From Streptomyces sp. YIM 121038 (GTDB lineage Bacteria; Actinomycetota; Actinomycetes; Streptomycetales; Streptomycetaceae): 64,000 nt of DNA. The stretch spans positions 7,686,001 through 7,750,000 of the forward strand of contig NZ_CP030771.1 in NCBI RefSeq assembly GCF_006088715.1. Reading direction: 5' to 3'. Of the stretch, positions 20,004 through 28,997 are shown in pieces. A program made the position numbers and the translations under genes. Position 1 is the stretch's first letter. Every line of letters starts with the position of its first letter. Below the pieces are notes generated by a model. It was not told where the DNA came from. It made no database searches and saw nothing but the letters and a program-made list of their open reading frames with translations.

Positions 20004-21002
20004 TCAGGGCGGCGGGGGCACGACCCGGGCGCGCCACTGGCCGGGACCTCCCCAAGCGCCGCGCAGGGCACGGGCCTTGAGGAGCCAGAGGGATATGTCG
20101 TACTCGGCGGTGTACCCGATGGCGCCGTGCAGTTGGAGCGCGGCCCGCGCCGAGCGGTACGCGGACTCGGCCGCGCAGACCTTGGCGGCGGCCACGTCCC
20201 CCCAGGCCTCCTCCGCGCCGAGCGACACCGCGGCTCCGAACACCAGGGGCCGCGCGAACTCGAGCCCCACGAGCACCTCGGCGAGGCGGTGCTTGACGGC
20301 CTGGAAGGACCCGACCGGCACCCCGAACTGCGTCCGCTGCCGCACATGGGCCACCGTGCGGTCGAGCAGCGCGCACCCCACGCCGAGGCACTGCGCCGCG
20401 GTGGTGAGCGCCGCCCAGCGCAGGGCCCATCGCGCCGCCTCCTCCACCGCGGGCCCGGACGCGAGCACCTCCCCGCCGGGCAGCGGCCGCGCGAGCCGCC
20501 GCGCCGGGTCGAGGGAGGCCCGCACGCGCGCGTGCCCGGGGGCGAGCCGCAGCCGCCCGGCGTCGACGGCCAGGAGGAGACCGGCGGCGTCCGCGTCGAG
20601 GACGTACGGCCCGGTGCCGGCGAGGGCGAGGGTCGCCCGCGCCTCGCCCGTCACCAGGGACGGAAGGAGCCGCTTCGCGGGCCCCGGCACGCCGAGTTCG
20701 GCGAGGCGGGAGAGGAGCGCGGCCGCGGCCACGGTCTCGACCAGCGGCCCGGGGACGGCGTGCCGCCCCAGCTCCACGAAGGCGACGGCGGTGTCGACGG
20801 GCAACTGCCCCACGCCCTCGAACTCCTCGGCCGCCGCGAGGGCGAACACCCCCGCGTCCGCGAGGCGTCGCCACACCGCGGCCCCCGGCGCGTGGTCCCC
20901 GGCGGCCCAGGCCCGCGCCACCGCGGGGGTGTCCGCGGCCTTCAGCGCGCCGTCGAGACTCCGGGCGAACGCCCGCTGCTCGTCGTCCAGAAGGAACCTC
21001 AT
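20004..21002 (-). CDS. fadE32: Acyl-CoA dehydrogenase, short (beta) subunit, FadE32-like
   Basis: A 332-residue acyl-CoA dehydrogenase of the short class found as partner subunits in steroid-degrading actinobacteria. It has RTQFGVPVGSFQAVKH for FAD contact and ALQLHGAIGYTAEYD near the end, but no catalytic glutamate at the standard site. In the characterised alpha2-beta2 enzymes the short chain completes the FAD site while the long one is catalytic. The ATG overlaps the upstream long-subunit stop by one base (TGATG), so equal synthesis is likely. By gene context and pairing it matches FadE32, late in HIP catabolism; FadE33 is an alternative. Confidence 0.8.
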   Translation of the reverse strand: MRFLLDDEQRAFARSLDGALKAADTPAVARAWAAGDHAPGAAVWRRLADAGVFALAAAEEFEGVGQLPVDTAVAFVELGRHAVPGPLVETVAAAALLSRLAELGVPGPAKRLLPSLVTGEARATLALAGTGPYVLDADAAGLLLAVDAGRLRLAPGHARVRASLDPARRLARPLPGGEVLASGPAVEEAARWALRWAALTTAAQCLGVGCALLDRTVAHVRQRTQFGVPVGSFQAVKHRLAEVLVGLEFARPLVFGAAVSLGAEEAWGDVAAAKVCAAESAYRSARAALQLHGAIGYTAEYDISLWLLKARALRGAWGGPGQWRARVVPPPP

Positions 21003-22189
21003 CAGCGCCGCCCCTTGGGGAGGCCGAGCAGGCGCTCGGCGATGATGTCGCGCTGGATCTCGTTCGTCCCCGCGTAGATGGGGCCTGCGAGGGAGAAGAC
21101 GTACCCCTCCGTCCAGGGCGCGGGGTCGGGGGCGTCCGGGGCGGGGCCGGGGCGCTCACCGGTGTCCGTCAACTCCCCGTCCGCGCCCAGGAGGTCGAGG
21201 GCCGCCTCGTGCACCGCGATGTCGTACTCCGACCAGAAGACCTTGTTCAGGCTGGAGTGCGCGCCGAGCTTCTCGCCCGCTTCCGCCCGCGAGGCGTGGG
21301 CCCAGGTGAAGAGCTGGTAAGCGCGGGCGCCGATCACCGCGTCCGCCACCCGGTCGCGCAGCGCCGTGTCGGCGGGGTCGCCGTGGGCGTGCCAGAGCCG
21401 GACGAGGCGGTCGGCGGTGGCGAGGAAGCGGCCGGGGGAGCGCAGGGCCAGACCGCGCTCGTCGCCGGTGGCCGCCATGGCGATGCGCCAGCCGTCGCCG
21501 GGGGCGCCGATCACGTCCTCCTCGGGGATGAACACGTCGTCCAGGAAGACCTCGGCGAAGGCGGGCTTGCCGTCGAGGCGGCCGATGGGGCGGATGGTGA
21601 CGCCGGGCGCGTCGAGCGGGAACATGACGTACGTGAGCCCCTGGTGCGGCCGCTCCGCGCGCGGGTCGCTGCGGAACAGGCCGAAGGCGCGGTCGGCGAA
21701 GGCGGCCCGCGACGACCACGTCTTCTGCCCGCTCAGGCGCCAGCCGCCGGGCGCGGTCCTGGCCGTGGAGCGCAGCGCCGCGAGGTCGGACCCGGCCTCC
21801 GGCTCCGACCAGGCCTGGGCCCAGACGACCTCGCCGCGCGCCATCGGCGGGAGGACCCGGGCGCGCTGCTGAGGGGTGCCGTGGTCGAAGAGGGTGGGGG
21901 CCAGGAGGCTGATGCCGTTCTGCGAGACGCGGCCAGGGGCGCCCGCCGCGTAGTACTCCTCCTCGAAGAGGAGCCACTTGACGAGGTCGGCGCCCTGTCC
22001 GCCGAACTCCTCGGGCCAGGACACCACCGACCAGCGGTCCGCCGCCAGCGTGCCCTCCCAGGCGCGATGGGCGGCGAAGCCCTCCGCGGTCTCCAGGGAC
22101 GGCAGCGGAGCGCGGGGGACGTGCGCGGCGAGCCAGGCCCGGGCCCGCAGTCTGAACTCCTCTTCCTCCGGGGTGAAGTCGAGGTCCAT
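21002..22189 (-). CDS. fadE31: Acyl-CoA dehydrogenase, long (alpha) subunit, FadE31-like
   Basis: A 395-residue acyl-CoA dehydrogenase. It has the FAD motifs WSEPEAGSDLA and WSSRAAF, and a C-terminal YAGTNEIQRDIIAERLLG. The medium-chain-type catalytic Glu before GTNEIQ is Ala, but Glu244 in GDERGLALR sits where isovaleryl-type and steroid enzymes keep theirs. Segments such as AEGFAAHR, APGRVSQNG, GLFRSD and LDLLGADGEL resemble mycobacterial FadE31, which acts on ring-opened HIP intermediates. First gene of a two-gene operon, divergent from ipdF with a KstR2-like site between. The exact step is inferred. Confidence 0.82.
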   Translation of the reverse strand: MDLDFTPEEEEFRLRARAWLAAHVPRAPLPSLETAEGFAAHRAWEGTLAADRWSVVSWPEEFGGQGADLVKWLLFEEEYYAAGAPGRVSQNGISLLAPTLFDHGTPQQRARVLPPMARGEVVWAQAWSEPEAGSDLAALRSTARTAPGGWRLSGQKTWSSRAAFADRAFGLFRSDPRAERPHQGLTYVMFPLDAPGVTIRPIGRLDGKPAFAEVFLDDVFIPEEDVIGAPGDGWRIAMAATGDERGLALRSPGRFLATADRLVRLWHAHGDPADTALRDRVADAVIGARAYQLFTWAHASRAEAGEKLGAHSSLNKVFWSEYDIAVHEAALDLLGADGELTDTGERPGPAPDAPDPAPWTEGYVFSLAGPIYAGTNEIQRDIIAERLLGLPKGRR

Positions 22190-22228
22190 CGCCCTGCTCC
22201 CGTCTCTGGCCCGCCCGTCCGCTCTTCC

Positions 22229-22246
22229 CTAACAAGTGTTTGGTAG
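22229..22246. promoter_or_regulatory. KstR2-like operator in fadE31/ipdF divergent promoter
   Basis: CTAACAAGTGTTTGGTAG fits the published KstR2 consensus AnCAAGnnCTTGnT at 9 of 10 fixed positions (one C is T). It lies 40 bp from the fadE31 start and 51 bp from the ipdF start, so it can control both transcripts. Confidence 0.75.
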
Positions 22247-22296
22247 ATTATCGTGGGAGCGGTCAGCCGTCGAGCACTCGATCGGGGGAATCGCCC

Positions 22297-23079
22297 ATGG
22301 CAGCGCCGCCGTACGAGCCGGGGCACGGTCTGCTCACCGGCCGCTCCGCCGTCGTCACCGCCGCGGCCGGCGCGGGCATCGGCGCGGCCACCGCCCGCCG
22401 CTTCCTGGAAGAGGGGGCCCGCGTCGTCATCGGCGACGCGCACGCCCGCCGCACCAAGGAGGCGGCGGCCGCGCTCGCGGACGAGTTCGGCCCCGACCGT
22501 GTCGACGGCCTCCGCTGCGACGTCACCGACGAGTCCGACGTGACCGCCCTCCTCGACCTCGCCGAGCGGCGCCACGGAACCCTGGACATCGTGGTGAACA
22601 ACGCGGGCCTGGGGGGCACCGCCGTCCTCACGGACATGACCGACGACATGTGGCACAAGGTCGTCGACACCACCCTGACCGGCACGTTCCGCTGCACCCG
22701 CGCCGCCCTGCGCCGCCTGCGCGCCACCGGCACCGGCGGCGTCGTGGTGAACAACGCCTCGGTGCTCGGCTGGCGCGCCCAGGAGGGCCAGGCGCACTAC
22801 GCCGCGGCCAAGGCGGGCGTCATGGCCCTCACCCGCTGCGCCGCCCTGGAGGCCGCCCCGCACGGCATCCGGGTCAACGCGGTCGCGCCGAGCCTCGCCC
22901 TGCACCCCCACCTCGCCAAGGTCACCACCGCCGACGTGCTCGACGAGCTCACCGCGCGCGAGGCCTTCGGGCGGCCCGCCGAGCCCTGGGAGATAGCCAA
23001 CGTCATCGTCTTCCTCGCCAGCGGCTACTCCTCGTACATGACGGGCGAGACGGTCTCCGTCAGCAGCCAGCACCCCTAG
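22297..23079 (+). CDS. ipdF: SDR dehydrogenase IpdF (5-OH-HIP-CoA type)
   Basis: A 260-residue short-chain dehydrogenase. Motifs are TAAAGAGIGAATAR (cofactor loop), NNAG, the catalytic serine in NNASVLGWRAQ, and YAAAK. The pattern GWRAQxxQxHYAAAKAGVMALTRC and the unusual ending with TGETVSVSSQHP match IpdF (Rv3559c), which acts on the HIP-CoA hydroxyl in steroid C/D ring catabolism. The ATG at 22297 is chosen; upstream codons to 22240 are in frame but overlap the promoter. It heads ipdF-kstR2-fadA6 and lies behind the KstR2-like operator. Confidence 0.85.
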   Translation: MAAPPYEPGHGLLTGRSAVVTAAAGAGIGAATARRFLEEGARVVIGDAHARRTKEAAAALADEFGPDRVDGLRCDVTDESDVTALLDLAERRHGTLDIVVNNAGLGGTAVLTDMTDDMWHKVVDTTLTGTFRCTRAALRRLRATGTGGVVVNNASVLGWRAQEGQAHYAAAKAGVMALTRCAALEAAPHGIRVNAVAPSLALHPHLAKVTTADVLDELTAREAFGRPAEPWEIANVIVFLASGYSSYMTGETVSVSSQHP

Positions 23080-23094
23080 GCGGAGAATGAGCCC

Positions 23095-23754
23095 GTGCCG
23101 ACCCAGAAACAGCCGACCCAGAGCCCCGTCGCGTCCCCCGTGGCCCGGAAGCAGAAGAAGCCCCCGGTGCCGCCCTCGCCCGAGCGCCGCGCCGAACTCC
23201 TCGGCATCGCCGCGGAGGTCTTCGCCGAGCAGGGGTACAACGCCACGACCGTCCGCAAGATCGCGGACGCCGCGGGCATGCTCGCGGGCAGCCTCTACTA
23301 CCACTTCGACTCCAAGGAGTCGATGCTCGAAGAGATCCTGCGGACGTTCCTGACGGAGCTGTGGGACGGGTACGACGCGGTCCTGGCCGCGCCGCTCGGC
23401 CCCCGCGAGACCCTGGAGGCCCTCGTCACCGAGTCCTTCCGGGAGATCGACCGGCACCGCGCGGCCGTCGCGATCTACCAGAAGGAGTCCCGCCACCTGG
23501 TCACCCAGACCCGCTTCGAGTACCTCCTGGAGTCCCAGCGGCGCTTCGAGAAGACCTGGCTCACCACGCTCGAACGGGGTGTCGCCGACGGCGCCTTCCG
23601 CGCCGACCTGGACGTCCGCCTCACCTACCGGTTCGTGCGCGACACCGTCTGGGTCGCCGCGTCCTGGTACCGGCCGGGCGGCGGCCACAGCCCCGAGGAG
23701 ATCGCCCGCCAGTACCTGTCGATGGTCCTGGACGGCATCGCCGTCCGCGCCTAG
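23095..23754 (+). CDS. kstR2: TetR-family repressor KstR2
   Basis: A 219-residue TetR repressor. The first ~28 residues are a basic tail; the HTH follows with ATTVRKIADAAGMLAGSLYYHFDSKESM. The ligand domain has EIDRHRAAVAIYQKESRHL and RFVRDTVWVAASWYRPGG, close to mycobacterial KstR2, which responds to HIP-CoA. The start is a GTG 15 bp after ipdF. Two matching palindromes lie in the divergent promoters on either side of the locus, supporting its role as the local regulator. It is probably autoregulated through the ipdF promoter. Confidence 0.9.
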   Translation: MPTQKQPTQSPVASPVARKQKKPPVPPSPERRAELLGIAAEVFAEQGYNATTVRKIADAAGMLAGSLYYHFDSKESMLEEILRTFLTELWDGYDAVLAAPLGPRETLEALVTESFREIDRHRAAVAIYQKESRHLVTQTRFEYLLESQRRFEKTWLTTLERGVADGAFRADLDVRLTYRFVRDTVWVAASWYRPGGGHSPEEIARQYLSMVLDGIAVRA

Positions 23755-23799
23755 CCCCGCGCCGCCGCGCGGCGCCCGTCACGCGAGGAGTACGCAGCC

Positions 23800-24957
23800 A
23801 TGGCCGAGGCCTTCATCGTCGAGGCGGTCCGCACGCCCGTCGGCAAGCGCGGCGGCGGCCTCGCCGCCGCGCACCCCGCCGACCTCGGTGCCCATGTGCT
23901 CACCGCGCTCATGGAGCGCAGCGGCGTCGACCCCGCCGCCGTCGACGACGTCGTCTTCGGCTGTCTCGACGCGGTCGGGCCGCAGGCCGGGGACATCGCC
24001 CGCACCAGCTGGCTCGCGGCCGGGCTCCCCGAGGAGGTGCCCGGAGTGACCGTCGACCGGCAGTGCGGATCGTCCCAGCAGGCCCTGCACTTCGCCGCAC
24101 AGGCGGTCCTCTCCGGCACCCAGGACCTCGTCGTCGCGGGCGGCACGCAGAACATGTCGATGGTCCCCATCGCCTTCGCGTCCCGGCAGGCGGCAGAGCC
24201 CCTCGGGCTCACCGAGGGCCCCTTCGCGGGCAGCGAGGGCTGGCGCGCCCGCTACGGGAACCGGCCCGTCAACCAGTTCCACGGCGCCCAGCTCATCGCC
24301 GACAAGTGGGGCATATCCCGCCAGGACATGGAGGAGTTCGCGCTCCGCTCCCACCGGCGCGCCCTGCGCGCCCTCGACGAGGGCCGCTTCGGCCGCGAGA
24401 CCGTGGCCTATGGAGACGTCGTCGCCGACGAGGGCCCGCGCCGCGACACGACCCCGGAGAAGATGGCGTCCCTCGCCCCCGTCATGGAGGGCGGCAGCAT
24501 CACCGCCGCCTGCTCCTCCCAGGTCTCCGACGGCGCCGCCGCCCTGCTCATCGCCGGTGAACGGGCGGTGCGGGACCACGGGTTGACCCCCCGCGCCCGC
24601 GTCCACCACCTCTCCGCGCGGGGCGAGGACCCGATCCGCATGCTCTCCGCCCCCATACCGGCCACCGCGCACGCCCTGAAGAAGACCGGCATGACGCTCG
24701 ACGCCATCGATCTCGTCGAGATCAACGAGGCGTTCGCGCCCGTCGTGCTCGCCTGGCTGCGGGAGACCGGCGCCGACCCGGAGAGGGTCAACGTCAACGG
24801 CGGCGCCATCGCCCTGGGTCACCCCCTCGGCGCCACCGGTGCCCGCCTGATGACGACGCTCCTGCACGAACTGGAGCGCACCGGCGGCCGGTTCGGCCTC
24901 CAGACGATGTGCGAAGGAGGTGGCCAGGCCAACGTCACCGTCATCGAACGGCTGTGA
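23800..24957 (+). CDS. fadA6: Thiolase FadA6 (HIP pathway)
   Basis: A 385-residue degradative thiolase that cleaves a beta-ketoacyl-CoA made during steroid C/D ring breakdown. The nucleophile is Cys89 in VDRQCGSSQQA; the other active-site elements GHPLGATGA and QTMCEGGGQANV are intact. Long stretches such as LPEEVPGVTVDRQCGSSQQA match mycobacterial FadA6. It follows kstR2 by 45 bp and is likely in the same transcript. It is less like PcaF, so it should not be read as the missing beta-ketoadipyl-CoA thiolase of the neighbouring pca genes. Confidence 0.92.
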   Translation: MAEAFIVEAVRTPVGKRGGGLAAAHPADLGAHVLTALMERSGVDPAAVDDVVFGCLDAVGPQAGDIARTSWLAAGLPEEVPGVTVDRQCGSSQQALHFAAQAVLSGTQDLVVAGGTQNMSMVPIAFASRQAAEPLGLTEGPFAGSEGWRARYGNRPVNQFHGAQLIADKWGISRQDMEEFALRSHRRALRALDEGRFGRETVAYGDVVADEGPRRDTTPEKMASLAPVMEGGSITAACSSQVSDGAAALLIAGERAVRDHGLTPRARVHHLSARGEDPIRMLSAPIPATAHALKKTGMTLDAIDLVEINEAFAPVVLAWLRETGADPERVNVNGGAIALGHPLGATGARLMTTLLHELERTGGRFGLQTMCEGGGQANVTVIERL

Positions 24958-25149
24958 CCGCGCCGCCCGCCGACGCGCGCCGTCCCGGGCGCCGCCCCGG
25001 CGCGCCGCACCCGTACCCCGCAGGTGGCCTGGCATATGACCGTGTGTCACCCGTGCGGGAGGAGCTGGCCGGACCACGCTCCGCGGCGGCCCCGGCCCGG
25101 CTAGTCTCAAGTTCTGTACGTCGATTGAGCGACCCCGGGAGGTAGCGCG

Positions 25150-27795
25150 ATGACGCAGGGACGGCCCGGAGGTGGCACCTGGGCCCCGCTGTGGGAGCGC
25201 GACGAGGAAATCGGCGCGGCCGAGCGGGCCGTGTCCGGACTGTGCTCGGACATGACGACCGAGGGCGGCCTGCTCGTCTTCAGCGGTGAGGCCGGACTCG
25301 GCAAGACCGCGCTCATGGCCGAAGTGCGTCGCATCGCCCACGGCCGGGCCACCGTATGGGCGGCACGCGGCGGCCCCACCCTCAAAACCGTGCCCTTCAA
25401 CGTCGTACGACAGCTCCTCCAGCCCGCCCTCGTGGCCCTCACCCCCGACGAGGCCCGTGAGTACCTCGGCGACTGGTACGAGATCGCGGGGCCCGCCCTC
25501 GGCATAGCCGAGCCCGGTGGCGGCAGGCCCGAGCCGCAGGCCGTGTGCGACGGCCTGAGCGCGGTGGTCTCCCGCCTCGCCCACCTCCACTGGCCGCTGG
25601 TGCTGCTCGTCGACGACGCGCACTGGGCGGACCAGGAGACGCTGCACTGGCTCGCCGCGTTCGCCGAGCGCCTGGACGACCTGCCGGTGCTCGTCGTGGT
25701 CGCCTACCGCCCCGGCGAGGCCGAGGGCGACAGCGTCCGCCACCTCGCGCGCATCGGCGCCGCCGCCCGCCCGGCGACCCAGCTGCGCAAGCTCACGCCG
25801 GACGCCACGGCCGGGCTCACCCGCGCCACGCTCGGCGAGCACGCGGACGGCCCGTTCTGCCGCGAGGTCTGGGCCGTCACCGACGGCAATCCGTACGAGT
25901 CCGTGGAGCTCCTCGCCAAGGTGCAGGACTGCGAGCTCGAACCGGTGGAGGGCTCGGCCGCCGAACTGCGCGCCCTGAACCGCTCCGCCCGCGGCCGCGG
26001 CCTCGTCGCCCGCCTCGAAGAGCTCGGCACCGACGTCACCCGCTTCGCCTGGGCCGCCGCGATCCTCGGCTCCGCGATCTCCGTCGACCTCGCCGCGTCC
26101 CTCGCCGGACTGCGCAGGGACGCGGCCGAGCGGTGCGCCGAGCGGCTGCGCACCGCCCGGATCGTGACCGGCGGCGAAGAGGGCCTGGAGTTCGTGCACC
26201 CGCTGATCGCCCACGCCGTCTACCACTCCATCCCGCCCGCCACCCGCACCGCGATGCACGGCCAGGCCGCCTGGGCGGTCACCCGCTCCGGGCGCGGCGC
26301 CGCCGCGGCCTCCCGGCACCTGCTCGAAGTCATCCCGGACGACGATCCCGAACTCGTCGAGCAGCTGCGCGAGGCCGCCACCGAGCACCTCGCGGTCGGC
26401 GCGCCCGACGCCGCCCGGCGCTGTCTGGAGCGGGCCCTGCGCGAGCCGCCCCGGCCCGACGTACACGCCCGCGTGCTCTACGAACTCGGCTGCGCCACCC
26501 TGCTCACCTCGCCCGTCACCACCATCGGGCACCTGCGCGAGGCCCTGTCGACGAGCGGCCTGAGCCAGGAGCTGCGCGTCGACGCCGTGTGCCGCCTCTC
26601 GCAGGCCCTCGTGCACAACGACCAGCTCGGCGACGGCCTGCGCGCCATCACCGAGGAGGCCGCCCGGCTGCCCGCGGGCACCGACCGGCTCCGCCTCCAG
26701 GCCGTGCACTTCATGTGGGAGGGCATCCACGCGGGCGAGGAGGACGCACCGGGGCGCTCGCGCAGGCTCGCCGCCCTCGCCGGACCCCTCGCCGGGCGCG
26801 ACAACGCCGAGCGCGCCCTGCTCATCCTGCGCGCCTTCGACGCGATGACACGCGGTGAGAACGCCGAAGAGGTCGTCGAGCTCTGCGACCGCGCCCTCGT
26901 CAACGGCCGCCTCGCGCCCGGGCTCGGCTGGACCGACGCCGAGTGGAGCTTCGAACTGCGCCTGATGCTCGGCGGTTCGTACGCCTTCGCCGACCGGCTC
27001 GACCGCGCCGAGAGCCTGTTCACCGAGGCCGTCAAGGCGTACGAGACGGCGGGCTGGAGCGGCGGCCACCTCGCGCTCGCGCACGCCTTCCTCGGCTATG
27101 TGTACCGCAGGCGCGGGCGGCTCAGGGACGCCGAGAAGTCGCTGCGCGAGAGCCTGCGGCTCGCCGACCGCGTGGGCCAGGGCGGGCTCCCGATGCACTG
27201 GGAGGCGGCCAGCATGCTCATCGACACGCTGCTCGCCCGCGGCCACGCCGAACAGGCCAGCGCCGTCGCCGACCGCTACGGCTTCGCGCCGCCCAACGCC
27301 TCCACGATCTACGTCCCCGACGCGATGTCCGTCCGCGGCAGGCTCCTGCTCGCCCTCGGCCGCCGGGAGGAGGGCCTCAACGAACTGGAGGCCACCGCCA
27401 AGGCGCTGACCGCGCGCGGCCAGTACAACACGGTGCTCGCGCCGTGGGCGTACGACCTGGCGCGGGCGCTCGCCGACGAGGATCCGCGGCGCGCCGCCGA
27501 CGTGGTCGCCGACGCGCGCGTGCAGGCCGAGCGGTTCGGCACGGACACGGCGATCGGCGAGGCGCTCCGGTGTGAGGCCGCGCTGGCCTCGGGACCGCGC
27601 TCCGTGACGCTCTACGCGAAGGCCGTGGCGTATCTGGAGGCCTCGCCCTGCGCGTACGAACACGCGGTCGCGCGCGTGGAGTACGGGGTCGCCTCGGGCA
27701 GCGTGGCGGAGCTGGAGCGCGGGCTCGCGCTGGCGCGCAGCTGCGGGGCCGATGGGCTGGCCGACCGGGCCGAGCGGTTCCTCGCGGCGGTCTAG
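25150..27795 (+). CDS. Large LAL-type AAA ATPase with TPR-like repeats, no LuxR domain
   Basis: An 881-residue protein built like the large LuxR-type (LAL) regulators. A STAND/AAA ATPase module comes first, with Walker A SGEAGLGKTALM at about residue 46 and Walker B LVLLVDDAHWAD near 155. A long helical TPR-like region follows from about 350. It ends at ADRAERFLAAV without the C-terminal LuxR helix-turn-helix, and the next 137 bases do not encode one. It probably acts through a partner protein. It stands in its own transcript inside the steroid locus, between fadA6 and convergent ipdC. Whether it senses steroids is unknown. Confidence 0.8.
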   Translation: MTQGRPGGGTWAPLWERDEEIGAAERAVSGLCSDMTTEGGLLVFSGEAGLGKTALMAEVRRIAHGRATVWAARGGPTLKTVPFNVVRQLLQPALVALTPDEAREYLGDWYEIAGPALGIAEPGGGRPEPQAVCDGLSAVVSRLAHLHWPLVLLVDDAHWADQETLHWLAAFAERLDDLPVLVVVAYRPGEAEGDSVRHLARIGAAARPATQLRKLTPDATAGLTRATLGEHADGPFCREVWAVTDGNPYESVELLAKVQDCELEPVEGSAAELRALNRSARGRGLVARLEELGTDVTRFAWAAAILGSAISVDLAASLAGLRRDAAERCAERLRTARIVTGGEEGLEFVHPLIAHAVYHSIPPATRTAMHGQAAWAVTRSGRGAAAASRHLLEVIPDDDPELVEQLREAATEHLAVGAPDAARRCLERALREPPRPDVHARVLYELGCATLLTSPVTTIGHLREALSTSGLSQELRVDAVCRLSQALVHNDQLGDGLRAITEEAARLPAGTDRLRLQAVHFMWEGIHAGEEDAPGRSRRLAALAGPLAGRDNAERALLILRAFDAMTRGENAEEVVELCDRALVNGRLAPGLGWTDAEWSFELRLMLGGSYAFADRLDRAESLFTEAVKAYETAGWSGGHLALAHAFLGYVYRRRGRLRDAEKSLRESLRLADRVGQGGLPMHWEAASMLIDTLLARGHAEQASAVADRYGFAPPNASTIYVPDAMSVRGRLLLALGRREEGLNELEATAKALTARGQYNTVLAPWAYDLARALADEDPRRAADVVADARVQAERFGTDTAIGEALRCEAALASGPRSVTLYAKAVAYLEASPCAYEHAVARVEYGVASGSVAELERGLALARSCGADGLADRAERFLAAV

Positions 27796-27835
27796 CGCTT
27801 CACGGGGCCGCGGCCGGCACACGGGTCGGGGCCGG

Positions 27836-27860
27836 GGCCGGAGTTGATCGGCCTCCGGCC
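27836..27860. terminator. Hairpin between ATPase gene and ipdC
   Basis: GGCCGGAG pairs with CTCCGGCC across a 9-base loop, with further outer pairing, between convergent genes. Downstream, CGAACGCCGGACGGGCTCGAC followed by repeats of GGGCTCGAC resembles a short element often scattered in Streptomyces intergenic regions (from memory). Confidence 0.6.
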
Positions 27861-27932
27861 TCGACCTCGAACGCCGGACGGGCTCGACGGGCTCGACGGG
27901 CTGGAACCCGTCCCTGTCGGTCGGCACAGCGG

Positions 27933-28997
27933 CTAAGGCCCTTCCAGGCGCTTCAGCGTCTCCTCGGCCTCCCCCATGATCCTCCCGATCAGCTCCTCGC
28001 AGGTCGGGACGTCGTCCAGGACGCCTGCCACCTGGCCCGCGGCCATGATGCCGCGGTCCGGGTCGCCGTCCACCATGGCCGACTTGAGGAGCATGGGGGT
28101 GTTCGCGGCGAGCAGGGCCTGGGACCAGGTCAGCCGCTTGGCGCGCTGCAGGGCCCGGCCGTCGCGGGCCAGATCGGGCCAGCTCAGGCCCGACATCCGG
28201 CGGAACGCCGCCGCGTGGCGCAGCGCGCGCAGCAGCGTCGCGGCGCGGCCGGAGCGCTCCAGGGACGTCACCAGGTCCGTGCGGAGCATCCGGTGCGGGA
28301 GGCCGTCCACGCGCGAGGTCAGCGTGACGTCCTTGACCGTGGCCGCGAGATAGCGGGCCTTCACGGCGTCCGGGACGGGGGACTCCGCGGTGAGGAGGAA
28401 GCGGGTGCCCATGGCCACGCCCGCCGCGCCGAAGGCCAGGGCGGCGACCAGGCCCCGGCCGTCGTGGAAGCCGCCCGCCGCCACGACGGGGATGTCGACG
28501 GCGTCCACGACCTGCGGCAGGAGCACGGTCGTGGCCACGTCACCGGTGTGGCCGCCGCCCTCGCCGCCCTGGACGACGACCGCGTCCGCGCCCCACGCCG
28601 CCACCTTCTCGGCGTGTCTGCGGGCGCCCACGGACGGCATCACGACGACTCCGGCCGCCTTGAGCTCCCCGATGAGGGCCTCGGACGGGGCCAGGGCGAA
28701 GGACGCGACCCGTACGCCCTCGGCGATGAGGAGCCGGACGCGGTCGCGCGCGTCGGCCGCGTCCGCGCGGAGGTTCACCCCGAACGGGGCGGACGTGCGG
28801 GACCTCACCTCCCGTATCGCCGAGCGCAGTCGCTCCAGGGACATCGTGGCGGAGGCCAGGACGCCGAGCGCGCCCGCGTCCGCCGCCGCCGAGACCAGAC
28901 GCGGGCCCGCGACCCAGCCCATGCCGGTCTGCACGATCGGGTACCGGACGCCGACGAGCCGCGTCAGCGGTGTCTCCAGGAGCGGCGCCGCCGTCAT
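27933..28997 (-). CDS. ipdC: Flavin-dependent oxidoreductase IpdC (nitronate monooxygenase-like)
   Basis: A 354-residue FMN-dependent TIM-barrel protein of the nitronate monooxygenase group. Visible are YPIVQTGMGWVAGPRLVSA at the start, VVQGGEGGGHTG with the active-site histidine, and VVAAGGFHDGRG/GAAGVAMGTRFLL for phosphate binding. In steroid degraders IpdC oxidises a ring-bearing CoA thioester before EchA20 opens ring D. Its ATG overlaps the ipdB stop (ATGA). It is the last gene of echA20-ipdA-ipdB-ipdC, the same order as in mycobacteria. Confidence 0.88.
   Translation of the reverse strand: MTAAPLLETPLTRLVGVRYPIVQTGMGWVAGPRLVSAAADAGALGVLASATMSLERLRSAIREVRSRTSAPFGVNLRADAADARDRVRLLIAEGVRVASFALAPSEALIGELKAAGVVVMPSVGARRHAEKVAAWGADAVVVQGGEGGGHTGDVATTVLLPQVVDAVDIPVVAAGGFHDGRGLVAALAFGAAGVAMGTRFLLTAESPVPDAVKARYLAATVKDVTLTSRVDGLPHRMLRTDLVTSLERSGRAATLLRALRHAAAFRRMSGLSWPDLARDGRALQRAKRLTWSQALLAANTPMLLKSAMVDGDPDRGIMAAGQVAGVLDDVPTCEELIGRIMGEAEETLKRLEGP

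Noticed and set aside
23800..24957. Thiolase as the missing pcaF
   Set aside because: Its sequence follows FadA6 closely and it is co-directional with kstR2 and ipdF, not with the pca genes.
23779..27927. Open frame of 1382 codons on the minus strand
   Set aside because: It lies antisense to fadA6 and the ATPase gene and has low-complexity, His/Arg/Gly-rich translation with no family motif.
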